A stretch of DNA of 64,000 nt from an uncultured Lachnospiraceae bacterium (lineage in GTDB: Bacteria > Bacillota > Clostridia > Lachnospirales > Lachnospiraceae): positions 53,292-117,291 of the forward strand of contig CASWVG010000004.1 in the NCBI GenBank assembly GCA_949472775.1. The letters are read 5' to 3'. Of the stretch, positions 25,366 through 34,547 are shown piece by piece (position 1 is the first letter of the stretch; the number at the start of each line of letters is the position of its first letter). Under the pieces are notes generated by a model. The model searched no databases. It was not told the DNA's origin and was given only the letters and a program-made list of their open reading frames with translations. The position numbers and the translations under genes are program-made.

Positions 25366-26073
25366 ATGTTCTACAATGTTGTTGTCAACGACTGGGGCAA
25401 AACCACTTACGTCCCCACCACTCTGGGCAATGTGCTGTTAATCGTACTTCTGGCAGTTCTGCTTGCCGGCGCCGTCGTTTTCGCGAGGCGGTACGCTGCC
25501 GGACAGAATCCACAGCCGGAAGGAACGGTCAAAAAAGGCGGCAGACTGACCGTCAAACAGCTCGCCTTCTGCGCCATGTCGATCGCACTCGGCACCGTAC
25601 TCTCGGAAATCAAAATCATCGACTTCCCATGGGGCGGCTCCGCCACACTGCTGTCCATGTTCGTCATCTGTCTCCCGGGCTATCTTTTCGGACTGGGCGC
25701 GGGTCTGATGACCAGTATCGCCTATGGCGTCCTGCAGCTTTTGTTCAACCCCTACGTGCTCTTTCCCATGCAGCTTGTAATGGACTATATTCTGGCTTTC
25801 GGCGCACTGGGTCTATCGGGACTGTTTGCCGGTGCAAAGAGAGGGCTGCTCAAAGGGTATCTTGTGGGCATGCTCGGACGCTATGTGTTCACAGTACTGT
25901 CGGGATGGATTTTCTTCGCCGAATACGCATGGGAAGGCTGGCATCCGCTGTCCTATTCCCTTGTCTATAACGGCATTTACATCTTTGCGGAAGGCGCGAT
26001 TACCTGTGCGGTGATTCTCGTTCCTGCCGTGAGCAACGGCATCGCCGCCGTGAAAAAAATGGCGTTGTCGTAA
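25366..26073 (+). CDS. thiT: Thiamine ECF transporter substrate-binding (S) component
   Basis: The 235-residue membrane protein has about six hydrophobic segments and the ThiT pattern, notably LAFCAMSIALGTVLSEIKII, FPWGGSATLLSM, and WHPLSYSLVYNGIYIFAEG near the C-terminus, where conserved aromatic and Glu residues bind thiamine in known ThiT structures. It would capture thiamine and dock with a shared energising module (EcfA, EcfA', EcfT) encoded elsewhere. Expression should be repressed by TPP through the riboswitch just upstream. AAAGGAGG lies eight bases before the ATG. An N-terminal extension of about 60 residues before the core is longer than in some homologues. Confidence 0.93.
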   Translation: MFYNVVVNDWGKTTYVPTTLGNVLLIVLLAVLLAGAVVFARRYAAGQNPQPEGTVKKGGRLTVKQLAFCAMSIALGTVLSEIKIIDFPWGGSATLLSMFVICLPGYLFGLGAGLMTSIAYGVLQLLFNPYVLFPMQLVMDYILAFGALGLSGLFAGAKRGLLKGYLVGMLGRYVFTVLSGWIFFAEYAWEGWHPLSYSLVYNGIYIFAEGAITCAVILVPAVSNGIAAVKKMALS

Positions 26074-26109
26074 TCTTACCATGTCTTATGCGTGCCTTCT
26101 ATATGAACG

Positions 26110-26137
26110 AGCCCCCATCTGTCAAAACAGTGGGGGC
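26110..26137 (+). terminator. Terminator hairpin after thiT
   Basis: AGCCCCCA and TGGGGGCT form a strong stem, extended by CTG/CAG around a short loop, 37 bases after the thiT stop. The tail TTCTGCTTT is a weak U-tract. Confidence 0.65.
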
Positions 26138-26236
26138 TTCTGCTTTCCATAAGTTCCAATTTTCATGGCCGAATCAAACAGGACATTTTCCTCTCTTTAT
26201 CCGCTGCGCGGCGGAAGTTCTATTCCTGCGATCCCG

Positions 26237-26704
26237 CTACGCCGTCATAAACATTTCATAGGCGCTGATCGCCTGCTGCATGCGGAAATTGCTGACATCG
26301 TATTCCATGCCGACTGCCTCAGGCGCTGCCGCCTGCACGTTCTGTGCACTGTCTGCAGCCTCTTTCTCCGGCTGCAACGCGCCCGCCTCATTCTCCCGTC
26401 CGGACTTCACCGCCACATTTTCCGTCTGTGCGGTCTCCTGCGCTGCGACAGTATCCTCTGCAGGCTTCATCACTCTCGCCGCATTGCTTCTGCCGCGCTG
26501 CATCTGCATTTCCAACATACCCCTAAAGTCGAGTGTCTGTCCCATCTTTAAGGGATTTTCATTTTCAGCCTGCGCCAGACCTCTGAAATCTGTCTTCTTA
26601 TCAAGTACATCATCCGAAATTCTGGACAGCCTGTTCATGCTTGCCGGACTAATGGCGTTTATGTTATACACATAAGGTTGAAAACTGACTGCTCCAATCA
26701 TCAT
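26237..26704 (-). CDS. Hypothetical protein, Gln/Ala/Glu-rich, possibly surface- or motility-associated
   Basis: The 155-residue product is not recognised with confidence. It begins MMIGAVSFQPYVYNINAISPASMNRLSRISDD, has a middle region rich in polar residues and Ala/Glu (residues 60-130) that is probably disordered, and ends with MEYDVSNFRMQQAISAYEMFMTA, a likely amphipathic helix. There is no signal peptide or membrane helix. AGAGG lies about nine bases before the start, and the gene stands alone between thiT (convergent) and the DUF308 gene. The layout of conserved ends with a disordered middle is reminiscent of flagellar-associated or chaperone-binding proteins, but that is only an impression. 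Confidence 0.6.
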   Translation of the reverse strand: MMIGAVSFQPYVYNINAISPASMNRLSRISDDVLDKKTDFRGLAQAENENPLKMGQTLDFRGMLEMQMQRGRSNAARVMKPAEDTVAAQETAQTENVAVKSGRENEAGALQPEKEAADSAQNVQAAAPEAVGMEYDVSNFRMQQAISAYEMFMTA

Positions 26705-26898
26705 AACCGTTTTCCTCTTTACTCACAACTTGTACCATGCCTTCACTGTTACGGCACAAAATCCATTTTACCTATCATTTATAATAAAACTTCCCGTGGA
26801 AATATACAAGACCAAATTTTCCGTTTCGCAGGATCCGCACACATCAGCAATCGTCTTCAGCGCCCAATGTGCGCATCCAATTATTTCCACTCTGCCTG

Positions 26899-27492
26899 TC
26901 ACCTGTCGCGCTCCACGATTTCGATATCTACCGCTTCCATCTCCTGCTTCATCATCTTTGCATTTTTGTAAACTCTCGAGACAATCCAGACATTGGAAAG
27001 CCCGTCATAAATGAGAAAAAAGCCGATCAGCATAACCACTGTGTCTATGGCGGCAAAAGGCCTGCAGACCAGAAGCACGCCGAATCCCACCGTGAGCACG
27101 CCCAGAATAAGCGCGATCCACCATCTGTCATACTTATCCCGCCAGAGTTCCGCCGCCTGCTGTAAGTTATGTAAACCATGTATGGCAATGACAATACCTA
27201 CAATAATCGGAATGATCGCCATCACCTTATCCGGCTTCATCACGATCCAGACGCCCACCACAGCCAGCACAATCCCGAAAATCAGATTTGCCTGCGAATA
27301 GAGACTGCCGTCCCTTGCGGTAAAGTAGGCAATCATCCGCATAACGCCGGATACAATCAGCACCACGCCCACAGCCGTGCAGACAATCCGCATGGACAGC
27401 CCCGGTCTGAACACAAGCACCAGACCCAGAATCACACACAAAGCGGAGGAAATCACCACATTCGTCTTAATCTTTTTCAGTAAACCTTCCAT
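26899..27492 (-). CDS. DUF308 (HdeD-like) membrane protein
   Basis: The 197-residue protein has six hydrophobic helices in three pairs with the repeated pattern seen in DUF308/HdeD proteins, for example ALCVILGLVLVFRPGLSMRI, GIVLAVVGVWIVMKPDKVMAI and GVLTVGFGVLLVCRPFAAIDT, each with an R/K-P turn. In enterobacteria HdeD is linked to acid stress; no function is known for clostridial members. The start overlaps the end of the VanZ gene by 26 bases, with its ribosome site (AAAGGGG) inside that gene, so the two are coupled. Confidence 0.88.
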   Translation of the reverse strand: MEGLLKKIKTNVVISSALCVILGLVLVFRPGLSMRIVCTAVGVVLIVSGVMRMIAYFTARDGSLYSQANLIFGIVLAVVGVWIVMKPDKVMAIIPIIVGIVIAIHGLHNLQQAAELWRDKYDRWWIALILGVLTVGFGVLLVCRPFAAIDTVVMLIGFFLIYDGLSNVWIVSRVYKNAKMMKQEMEAVDIEIVERDR

Positions 27493-27964
27493 CACAAAGC
27501 CCCTTTCTCTTCCTTCTCCAAAATTGCATCAGGCGGTAAATACCAAAACCGAGGGATGCGCCGACGCAATTCAGTAAAATGTCATCCACATCAAAAGCGC
27601 CAAAGGCGCTGAAAAGCTGAAACATTTCGATTCCCAGCACAAACACAAAGGCGTTTAAGAGCATAACAAAAAACCTTTCTCCCTCCTTCGCAACGTGAGG
27701 AAGGAGAAATCCAAGCGGCACAAACACCAGCACATTGCCCGCGAGATTCTCCACACTGTTCAATTTATACGAGTAGTCTATATACATTTTTATTGTTTTA
27801 AAGGGCTTGAAATTCGCCGTGCCCAATCCCTCAAAAATGACGCCTTTGCGCCACGAAGCCGCAATTCTCAGAAGCTCCTCATAGGGATATTTGAAGATAA
27901 TAACCTTTATGACAACTAAAATGTAGATAGCAAAAAAGAGTTTCCACCAGTTTCTTTTTTGCAC
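27467..27964 (-). CDS. VanZ-family membrane protein
   Basis: The 165-residue protein shows the VanZ pattern: a first helix (LFFAIYILVVIKVIIF), the segment NLAGNVLVFVPLGFLLPHV, a third helix and the motif FGAFDVDDILLNCVGASLGFGIY. VanZ proteins give low-level teicoplanin resistance in enterococci, but most are of unknown role. It starts 18 bases after the AI-2E-family gene and overlaps the DUF308 gene, being part of the membrane-protein tail of the lon-engB transcript. Confidence 0.88.
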   Translation of the reverse strand: MQKRNWWKLFFAIYILVVIKVIIFKYPYEELLRIAASWRKGVIFEGLGTANFKPFKTIKMYIDYSYKLNSVENLAGNVLVFVPLGFLLPHVAKEGERFFVMLLNAFVFVLGIEMFQLFSAFGAFDVDDILLNCVGASLGFGIYRLMQFWRRKRKGLCDGRFTEKD

Positions 27965-27982
27965 GCGCGTTCTCCCCGCTGT

Positions 27983-29278
27983 CTACTTACTATTTTTCTT
28001 ATCCTTAAATTTCCTGATAATAAGCGGCTCCTCCAGCTTAATCCGCGATGCCTCATACATCTGCTCTCTCGCCGCGTTCTCCTGTGCAGTCTTCGGTCTG
28101 TATCGGTCTTTCGCTTCTCTCTCGTACTCCTCCACAACCGCCATATCATCGGGACGGATCTTTCGGAAATGATTAAAGCCCGCCGACAGAATACGCAGAC
28201 TCTGCCTGGTCGTGTCAAAGGCGCCCTCCTCGTATAGATTGACGACAATAATGCCGATCGGCACGGCAAGAATCATTCCCAGCACACCCGCCACACGGTA
28301 ACCGATGTAAAGCAAAAACAAGGTCGGTATGGCATCCATCCCGATCGAATCTCCCACTATCTTCGGCTGGATCACCTGTCGCACAAGCTGCCCAAACAGC
28401 CAGATGGCAATCAGTCCAAACATCATCCTGTAGTTTTCCGACAGCAGCTCAATGACCGCCCACGGCACCATCACCGTACCCGTGCCAAATACCGGCAGAA
28501 AATCCAGAACCGCGATGCCAAATGCCACCAGAAAGGCGTAATCCACGCCGAGAATCATCAGCCCGATCACAAGAAGAATATAGATCCAGCACTCAATTTT
28601 AAACTGGGCCTTGAAATACCCCCCGACCGCGTTCCGAAAGCTCCTGCGGATCAGATCAAAATGATACCGCACAGAAGCCGGAATGAATTTTTCCGCCGCT
28701 GCCGCCATATATCCTTTATCCGCCACAAAAAAGTAAGCCGAGAGCAGGCACATTACCACGGCAAGGAAAATATCCGGGATCTGCTTTGCCGCATTTCCCA
28801 CCGCCTCAAAAGAGGGCAGCTCCATTTTTGCCGTCATACCGCTCATATAATTCCCCATTTCCAGAATGATATGATCTATCGTGGCCTGCATATCCGCCGG
28901 CATCCTGTCATAGACGCCCTGCAGGTTTGCCCCCACCTTGTTAAACTCAGCCAGAATGGTGTTCCAGATATCGGGAATTTCGTTAAAAAAGTTAATGCCC
29001 TCCCTGACCAGTTTGGCAATCAGCAGATAGACGAGAAGTACCACCACCGCCAGCACGGCGATGATCACCACCGCCGACATTGCCTTTCTCTTTACCTTCA
29101 GTTTCTCCTCAAAGAACCGGACCACAGGAGCCGCAATCAGCGAAATGAGCCATCCCAGAATAAACGGCATAAAAAACCAGATCAGCCTTGGGAGAAGGAA
29201 AATACACAAAAGCACTGCCGCTAACGCGGTAAACAGGTTCAGCGTTACTTTCAGATAAATCTTTAAGGCTCTTCTCAT
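27983..29278 (-). CDS. AI-2E-family transporter (PerM-like permease)
   Basis: The 431-residue protein has about eight transmembrane helices and the family signature region near the C-terminus (FGIAVLDFLPVFGTGTVMVPWA, then VGDSIGMDAIPTLFLLYIGY and VLGMILAVPIGIIVVNLYEEG). Family members have been described as autoinducer-2 exporters or Na+/H+ antiporters; which applies cannot be read here. A charged C-terminal tail of about 60 residues follows the last helix. Its start overlaps the engB stop by four bases. Confidence 0.9.
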   Translation of the reverse strand: MRRALKIYLKVTLNLFTALAAVLLCIFLLPRLIWFFMPFILGWLISLIAAPVVRFFEEKLKVKRKAMSAVVIIAVLAVVVLLVYLLIAKLVREGINFFNEIPDIWNTILAEFNKVGANLQGVYDRMPADMQATIDHIILEMGNYMSGMTAKMELPSFEAVGNAAKQIPDIFLAVVMCLLSAYFFVADKGYMAAAAEKFIPASVRYHFDLIRRSFRNAVGGYFKAQFKIECWIYILLVIGLMILGVDYAFLVAFGIAVLDFLPVFGTGTVMVPWAVIELLSENYRMMFGLIAIWLFGQLVRQVIQPKIVGDSIGMDAIPTLFLLYIGYRVAGVLGMILAVPIGIIVVNLYEEGAFDTTRQSLRILSAGFNHFRKIRPDDMAVVEEYEREAKDRYRPKTAQENAAREQMYEASRIKLEEPLIIRKFKDKKNSK

Positions 29279-29889
29279 AGGTTCTCCTCTGTGTCCTCAA
29301 CCATTCCGTCCAGCAGTTCGTATATTTCTTCCCTTCCCTGTTTACTGAGCGAAGAATAGGGTATGACAATCGTGTCATCTACTACGTCAAGTGTGTCACA
29401 AATGAGTTTCAACTGCTTTGCCACCTGACTTCTCTTGATTTTATCCAGTTTCGTGGCAACGATGACCGGCTGATACCCTCTGTCCAGAATCCAGTCGTAC
29501 ATGATCCTGTCATTCTCCGAAGGTGCGTGTCTGATATCGATCAGCAGAAATACGGCACGTATCTGTTTTGACTGGTGCAGATAATCCTCGATCATCTTTC
29601 CCCACGTCGCCTTTACCTTCTCATTGGCGGTGGCGTAACCGTAACCTGGCAGATCCACGAAATACATCTCGTCATTGATATTATAATAATTGATGGTCTG
29701 TGTCTTTCCCGGTGAGGAACTTGTGCGCGCCAGAGACTTGCGGTTCATCAGACCGTTGATCAGCGAGGATTTCCCCACATTGCTCTTTCCCGCAAAGGCA
29801 AACTCCGGCAGGCTGTTCTGAGGCAGCTTGCTGGTAACGCCGCACACGGTCTCTAAGTTTACATTCTTAATAATCATACGTTGCTCCAT
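29275..29889 (-). CDS. engB: Ribosome biogenesis GTPase YsxC/EngB
   Basis: The 204-residue GTPase has the P-loop GKSNVGKSS, switch and G3 element VDLPGYGYA, and G4 motif TKLDK. It acts in assembly of the large ribosomal subunit in the cytoplasm and is normally essential. The lon-engB order is the common one in Firmicutes. It begins 75 bases after the lon stop. Confidence 0.95.
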   Translation of the reverse strand: MEQRMIIKNVNLETVCGVTSKLPQNSLPEFAFAGKSNVGKSSLINGLMNRKSLARTSSSPGKTQTINYYNINDEMYFVDLPGYGYATANEKVKATWGKMIEDYLHQSKQIRAVFLLIDIRHAPSENDRIMYDWILDRGYQPVIVATKLDKIKRSQVAKQLKLICDTLDVVDDTIVIPYSSLSKQGREEIYELLDGMVEDTEENL

Positions 29890-29964
29890 TCTTAATCATT
29901 GCGCATAAATGCCGCACGCAGCATTAAAAACACCGTTTCCGCACACATCCGCTACCACGGCAGT

Positions 29965-32358
29965 TTACCCGTCGGTCTTTTGGGATATCAGTGCCCGGTC
30001 CGCCACATCCTCCATTGTCTCTACAAAGAGAATCTCCAGACCTTCCTTGATTTCTTCCGGGATCTCCTCGATATCCTTCTCGTTCTCCTTCGGCACAAGT
30101 ACGGTTTTAACCTCCGCCATCTTTGCCGCCAGTACCTTTTCCTTCAATCCGCCGATAGGAAGAACCCTGCCCCGCAAAGTGACTTCTCCGGTCATTGCCA
30201 AATCCGCCCGCACTGGCCTATGCGTCACCGCCGACAGAAGAGCCGTCGCCATGGTAATTCCCGCGGAAGGACCGTCCTTCGGCACTGCTCCCTCCGGTAT
30301 ATGGATATGAAAATCTTTCTTTTTATAGAAGTTCTCCGCAACTTTATATTTCCCGCTGACGGAGCGCACATAGCTTAGCGCGGTCCGCGCGGACTCCTTC
30401 ATTACGTCTCCCATTTGACCAGTTAAGTCAATTTTCCCTTCTCCGGGCATCACATTGACTTCGATCTGAAGCGTATCCCCGCCCACACTGGTCCACGCAA
30501 GACCCCTGACAATACCGACCTCCGGCTTCTCATTGATCTTATCCTGCCTATACTTCGGTTTCCCGAGATAATGCTCCAACTTATCCGGCGTTATATTTAC
30601 CTCTTCGGTCAATTTCTGTTTCCGCCGGTCAAAGATTGCCCTTGCCTCCTTCCGGCATACCGCGCCAATCTGACGCTCCAGACTTCTGACGCCTGCCTCT
30701 CTCGTATAGAACCGTACTATATCGCGGATCGCCTCATCGGAAAAGGCAATCTCGCCCTTCTTAATCCCGTTCTTCCGAAACGCCTTCTTTACCAGATGCT
30801 CTCTGGCAATATGAAACTTTTCGTTTGCGGTATAACTGTTCACTTCTATGATTTCCATGCGGTCCAGCAGCGGGCGCGGTATCCCGTCGCGGCTGTTTGC
30901 GGTCGCGATAAAAAACACCTCCGACAGATCAATAGGAATTTCCACATAATGATCCCTGAACGCACGGTTCTGTTCGCCGTCAAGCACTTCTAAAAGCGCG
31001 GACGCCGGATCTCCCTTGTAATCGCTGCCGAGTTTGTCGATCTCGTCCAGAAGCATCATCGGATTTTTGACACCCGCCTGCTTAATCGCCGCCACGATCC
31101 GCCCCGGCATGGCGCCCACATAAGTTTTGCGATGCCCTCTGATCTCCGCCTCGTCGCGCACGCCGCCAAGACAAATCCGCACATATTTTCTCCTCAGCGC
31201 CTCCGCCACACTCTTTGCCACGGATGTCTTTCCCGTACCGGGAGGTCCCACCAGACAGATGATCTGACTCCCGGCATTACCCGTCAGCATCCTGACGGCG
31301 AGAAATTCCAGCATCCGCTCCTTCACCTTCTCCAGACCGTAATGCTGCTCGTTTAAAATCTTTTCCGCCCCTTTCAGATCCCTGCTGTCTCTGGACGCCT
31401 TGTCCCATGGAAGCTCCAGAAGCGTCTCGATATAGGCCCGTTCCACCGCACTCTCTGAACCGCTGCCGGCCACATTTTTATAGCGTTTGATCTCCTTGCG
31501 GATTTTTTCTTTGACCTCCGGCGCTGCCTTCAGCTTATCCGCCTCCGCCAGAAACTGATCCACATCGGAGTCAATGTTGTTTTCTCCCAGCTCCTGCTTA
31601 ATGTAATGCATCTGCTCCCGCAGAATATAATCCCGCTGATTCTTATCAATCCGCTGCCTGATATTTTTTGCCAGGTCGTTCTTGATGCGGATAACCTCCA
31701 CCTCTCTGGTGAGTATGCCCGTGAGAATCGAAAACCGTTCCCGCACTGATATCGCGCTCAGAATCTTCTGCTTATCGGCAACCGGCAGGGGCATATTGAT
31801 GGTAATGCTGTCTAAGAGCTTTCCCAGCTCCATTCCCTCTTCGATCTGATCCTGCACCGCCTTCCCCACCTTGGGAAAGCAGGTGCCATACGCCTCCAGC
31901 GCTTCTTTGACCGTTCTGGTCATCGCCTCGGCCGTTATCTCATCCATATCTGCCCGGTCATCCCGTTCATATGACACTTGCGTCATCATACCGTTTTCCG
32001 AGTCAGAAAGGCCATGAATGCGTGCTCTGGACACGCCCTCCACCAGCACGCGAAGGACATGCTCAGGCAATTTACTGACCTGTCTGATCAACGTAACGGT
32101 TCCCACATCATAGATGTCTTCCATACCGGGATCATCTTTGCCCGGATCTTTCTGGGTGACCACAAGAAGCCTCTGGTCTCCCAGCATAGCCTGCTCCACG
32201 GAAGCCATGGACGCTTTCCGGCTGAGATCAAAATGAATCACCATGCCCGGCAGGATCGTAAGTCCCCTGAGAGTCACCGCAGGAAGGGTATCCTCCCGCA
32301 GAAGGGAAAGCGCGTCCGTGTTTCCCTTCCCGCTCTCCAGTTGATTCCAGTTATCCAT
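29965..32358 (-). CDS. lon: ATP-dependent protease Lon
   Basis: The 797-residue protein contains an N-terminal LON substrate-binding domain (LPAVTLRGLTILPGMVIHFD), a coiled-coil region, an AAA+ ATPase with Walker A GPPGTGKTS and Walker B MLLDEIDKLG, and the serine protease domain with the Ser in PKDGPSAGITMATALLSAVT and the Lys in IGGLKEKVLAAKMA (Ser-Lys dyad). It degrades damaged and regulatory proteins. The start at 32358, after AGGG, was preferred to an ATG 36 bases upstream. It follows clpX after a gap filled with palindromes. Confidence 0.97.
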   Translation of the reverse strand: MDNWNQLESGKGNTDALSLLREDTLPAVTLRGLTILPGMVIHFDLSRKASMASVEQAMLGDQRLLVVTQKDPGKDDPGMEDIYDVGTVTLIRQVSKLPEHVLRVLVEGVSRARIHGLSDSENGMMTQVSYERDDRADMDEITAEAMTRTVKEALEAYGTCFPKVGKAVQDQIEEGMELGKLLDSITINMPLPVADKQKILSAISVRERFSILTGILTREVEVIRIKNDLAKNIRQRIDKNQRDYILREQMHYIKQELGENNIDSDVDQFLAEADKLKAAPEVKEKIRKEIKRYKNVAGSGSESAVERAYIETLLELPWDKASRDSRDLKGAEKILNEQHYGLEKVKERMLEFLAVRMLTGNAGSQIICLVGPPGTGKTSVAKSVAEALRRKYVRICLGGVRDEAEIRGHRKTYVGAMPGRIVAAIKQAGVKNPMMLLDEIDKLGSDYKGDPASALLEVLDGEQNRAFRDHYVEIPIDLSEVFFIATANSRDGIPRPLLDRMEIIEVNSYTANEKFHIAREHLVKKAFRKNGIKKGEIAFSDEAIRDIVRFYTREAGVRSLERQIGAVCRKEARAIFDRRKQKLTEEVNITPDKLEHYLGKPKYRQDKINEKPEVGIVRGLAWTSVGGDTLQIEVNVMPGEGKIDLTGQMGDVMKESARTALSYVRSVSGKYKVAENFYKKKDFHIHIPEGAVPKDGPSAGITMATALLSAVTHRPVRADLAMTGEVTLRGRVLPIGGLKEKVLAAKMAEVKTVLVPKENEKDIEEIPEEIKEGLEILFVETMEDVADRALISQKTDG

Positions 32359-32447
32359 AAAATTTTCCCTCTGATTGTCAAAAACCAAACACAAACGCGC
32401 TTGATTTCAGGTTTCACTATCACAACTTCCTATCGAGTCAGAAACGC

Positions 32448-32531
32448 CGCCAAAATTTTGGCGACGCTTATCTGTTTCAACTCATCCGGCTGAGGCTGCG
32501 AAGCAGTCCCCGCGATTGAGCCTGCTCAATC
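32448..32531. repeat. Three successive palindromes between clpX and lon
   Basis: The gap of 175 bases holds a perfect 16-bp palindrome CGCCAAAATTTTGGCG (32448-32463), a hairpin GGCTGC-gaa-GCAGTCC (about 32494-32509) and GATTGAGC-ct-GCTCAATC (32514-32531). None is followed by a clear U-tract on the minus strand. They may slow or process the clpX-lon transcript. Confidence 0.6.
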
Positions 32532-32533
32532 TG

Positions 32534-33793
32534 TTATTTTGCCTGCAATAATCTGTCACGGTATCTGACAAGCGGTTTCTCCTCGCCGTCCACCGCCTTC
32601 TTCGTCAGGATGCATTCCGCAATGCTGTCATCCGAAGGGATCTCATACATCACGTCCATCATCACTTTCTCCACGATAGACCGCAGTCCCCTCGCGCCCG
32701 TCTTTCTCTCATGGGCGAGCTTTGCGATCTCAACCACCGCGTCATCCTCCACGGAAAGTTTTACCTCGTCGAAGGCGAAAAGCTTCTTATACTGCTTGAT
32801 CAGCGCATTCTTCGGCTCTTTCAGAATGCGGACAAGCGCTTCCTGATCCAGTCCATCCAGCGCTACCGTCACCGGCACACGGCCGATAAACTCAGGGATC
32901 AGTCCGAACTTCATCAGATCCTGCGGCGTCACTTCCTTCAAAATCGCGCCGATCTCTTTGCCGCTCTTTTCCGCCACCTGCGCGTTAAAACCGATGGAGT
33001 GGCGGTCCAGACGTTCCTCGACGATCTTATCCAGTCCGTCGAAGGCGCCTCCACAGATAAAGAGGATATTTGACGTGTCGATCTGCAGAAGTTCCTGGTG
33101 CGGGTGCTTTCTGCCCCCCTGCGGCGGCACGCTTGCCACTGTCCCCTCGATGATCTTTAAAAGCGCCTGCTGCACGCCCTCGCCCGATACATCTCTGGTA
33201 ATGGACACGTTTTCCCCTTTTTTCGTGATCTTGTCAATCTCGTCAATATAAATGATGCCGTACTGTGCACGGTCGATATCGTAATCCGCCGCCTGAATCA
33301 GCTTGAGCAGGATGTTCTCCACATCCTCGCCCACATAACCGGCTTCTGTCAGAGTCGTCGCGTCCGCTATCGCAAAGGGTACGTTTATGATCTTCGCCAG
33401 CGTCTGCGCCAGATACGTCTTGCCGGAACCTGTAGGCCCGACCATGATGATATTGCTCTTTTGCAGCTCTACCTCATCGTCGTCATCTTTGGGCGCCATC
33501 ACCCTTTTATAATGGTTATAGACGGAAACCGCCATCACCTTTTTGGCTTCTTCCTGACCGATCACATACTCGTCAAGAAAACTTTTGATCTCCACCGGCT
33601 TTAGGAGATTGATTTCCATCTCGTCTGATTCCAGATCGTCCTCATACTCCTCCTCTATGATGTCTGCACAGATATCCACGCACTCATCACAGATATAGAC
33701 ACCGCCAGGGCCGGCAATCATTTTCTTGACCTGATCCTGCGTCTTATTACAAAAAGAACACCTTACTTTTTCCTCAGAAATCTTTCCTGCCAT
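32534..33793 (-). CDS. clpX: ATP-dependent Clp protease ATP-binding subunit ClpX
   Basis: The 419-residue protein has the N-terminal C4 zinc-binding domain ([11 protein letters not shown], then [14 protein letters not shown]), the AAA+ Walker [16 protein letters not shown] and Walker [11 protein letters not shown], and the pore and [14 protein letters not shown] segments typical of ClpX. It unfolds proteins and feeds them to ClpP. The start at 33793 follows GAGG; the frame is open 90 bases further upstream but without a ribosome site. It lies 133 bases after clpP. Confidence 0.97.
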   Translation of the reverse strand: MAGKISEEKVRCSFCNKTQDQVKKMIAGPGGVYICDECVDICADIIEEEYEDDLESDEMEINLLKPVEIKSFLDEYVIGQEEAKKVMAVSVYNHYKRVMAPKDDDDEVELQKSNIIMVGPTGSGKTYLAQTLAKIINVPFAIADATTLTEAGYVGEDVENILLKLIQAADYDIDRAQYGIIYIDEIDKITKKGENVSITRDVSGEGVQQALLKIIEGTVASVPPQGGRKHPHQELLQIDTSNILFICGGAFDGLDKIVEERLDRHSIGFNAQVAEKSGKEIGAILKEVTPQDLMKFGLIPEFIGRVPVTVALDGLDQEALVRILKEPKNALIKQYKKLFAFDEVKLSVEDDAVVEIAKLAHERKTGARGLRSIVEKVMMDVMYEIPSDDSIAECILTKKAVDGEEKPLVRYRDRLLQAK

Positions 33794-33926
33794 TTTAATC
33801 CTCATTCCGAAGCATATATGCGACAACGGCACAAATCTTACATTTGTGTCTGCCGTCAAAACATATTTGTGATGCTTCTTCACAAATTATCGATTGAAAA
33901 ATGAGTGCATTGGATCGCTAAAAACC

Positions 33927-34529
33927 CTATGACTGCCCCTCAGTGCTGGCATGACTGGTAATAATGCGGTCAATCAGTCCATAGGCAAGCGCCTCTTCCG
34001 CGCTCTTCCAGTTATCCCTCTCCGTGTCAGCCATAATCACTTCAAAATCCTGACCCGTATTCTGCGCCATAATTCTCGCCATCTTCTCCTTTGTTGCCAG
34101 GATATGCTTTGCCGTGATCTCGATCTCGGTAGCCTGACCCTGTGCACCGCCTGCCGGCTGGTGGATCATAATCTCCGCGTTCGGAAGAGCCATTCTCTTG
34201 CCCTTCGTGCCGCCCGCCAGAAGGAAAGCGCCCATGCTTGCCGCCATACCGATGCAGACGGTAGACACATCACATTTGATAAACTGCATCGTATCGTAAA
34301 TCGCCATACCCGCGGTAATCACACCGCCGGGGCTGTTAATGTAAAGGTTAATATCCTTTTCCGGGTCCTCAGACTCTAAGAAAAGAAGCTGCGCCACGAT
34401 CACGCTGGCACTCGCATCGTTTACTTCCTCGCCCAGAAAGATGATTCTCTCCTTCAAAAGTCTGGAATAAATATCGTAGGAACGTTCACCTTTCGACGTC
34501 TGTTCAATGACATAAGGTATCAAAGCCAT
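33927..34529 (-). CDS. clpP: ATP-dependent Clp protease proteolytic subunit
   Basis: The 200-residue serine protease has Ser98 in [11 protein letters not shown] and His123 in EIMIHQP, with the third catalytic residue Asp in the [13 protein letters not shown] region, matching the standard ClpP triad. It forms the 14-subunit chamber that works with ClpX and ClpC. It starts 18 bases after tig, so both are on one transcript. Confidence 0.98.
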   Translation of the reverse strand: MALIPYVIEQTSKGERSYDIYSRLLKERIIFLGEEVNDASASVIVAQLLFLESEDPEKDINLYINSPGGVITAGMAIYDTMQFIKCDVSTVCIGMAASMGAFLLAGGTKGKRMALPNAEIMIHQPAGGAQGQATEIEITAKHILATKEKMARIMAQNTGQDFEVIMADTERDNWKSAEEALAYGLIDRIITSHASTEGQS

Positions 34530-34547
34530 GTGTTACACCTCCGTTGC

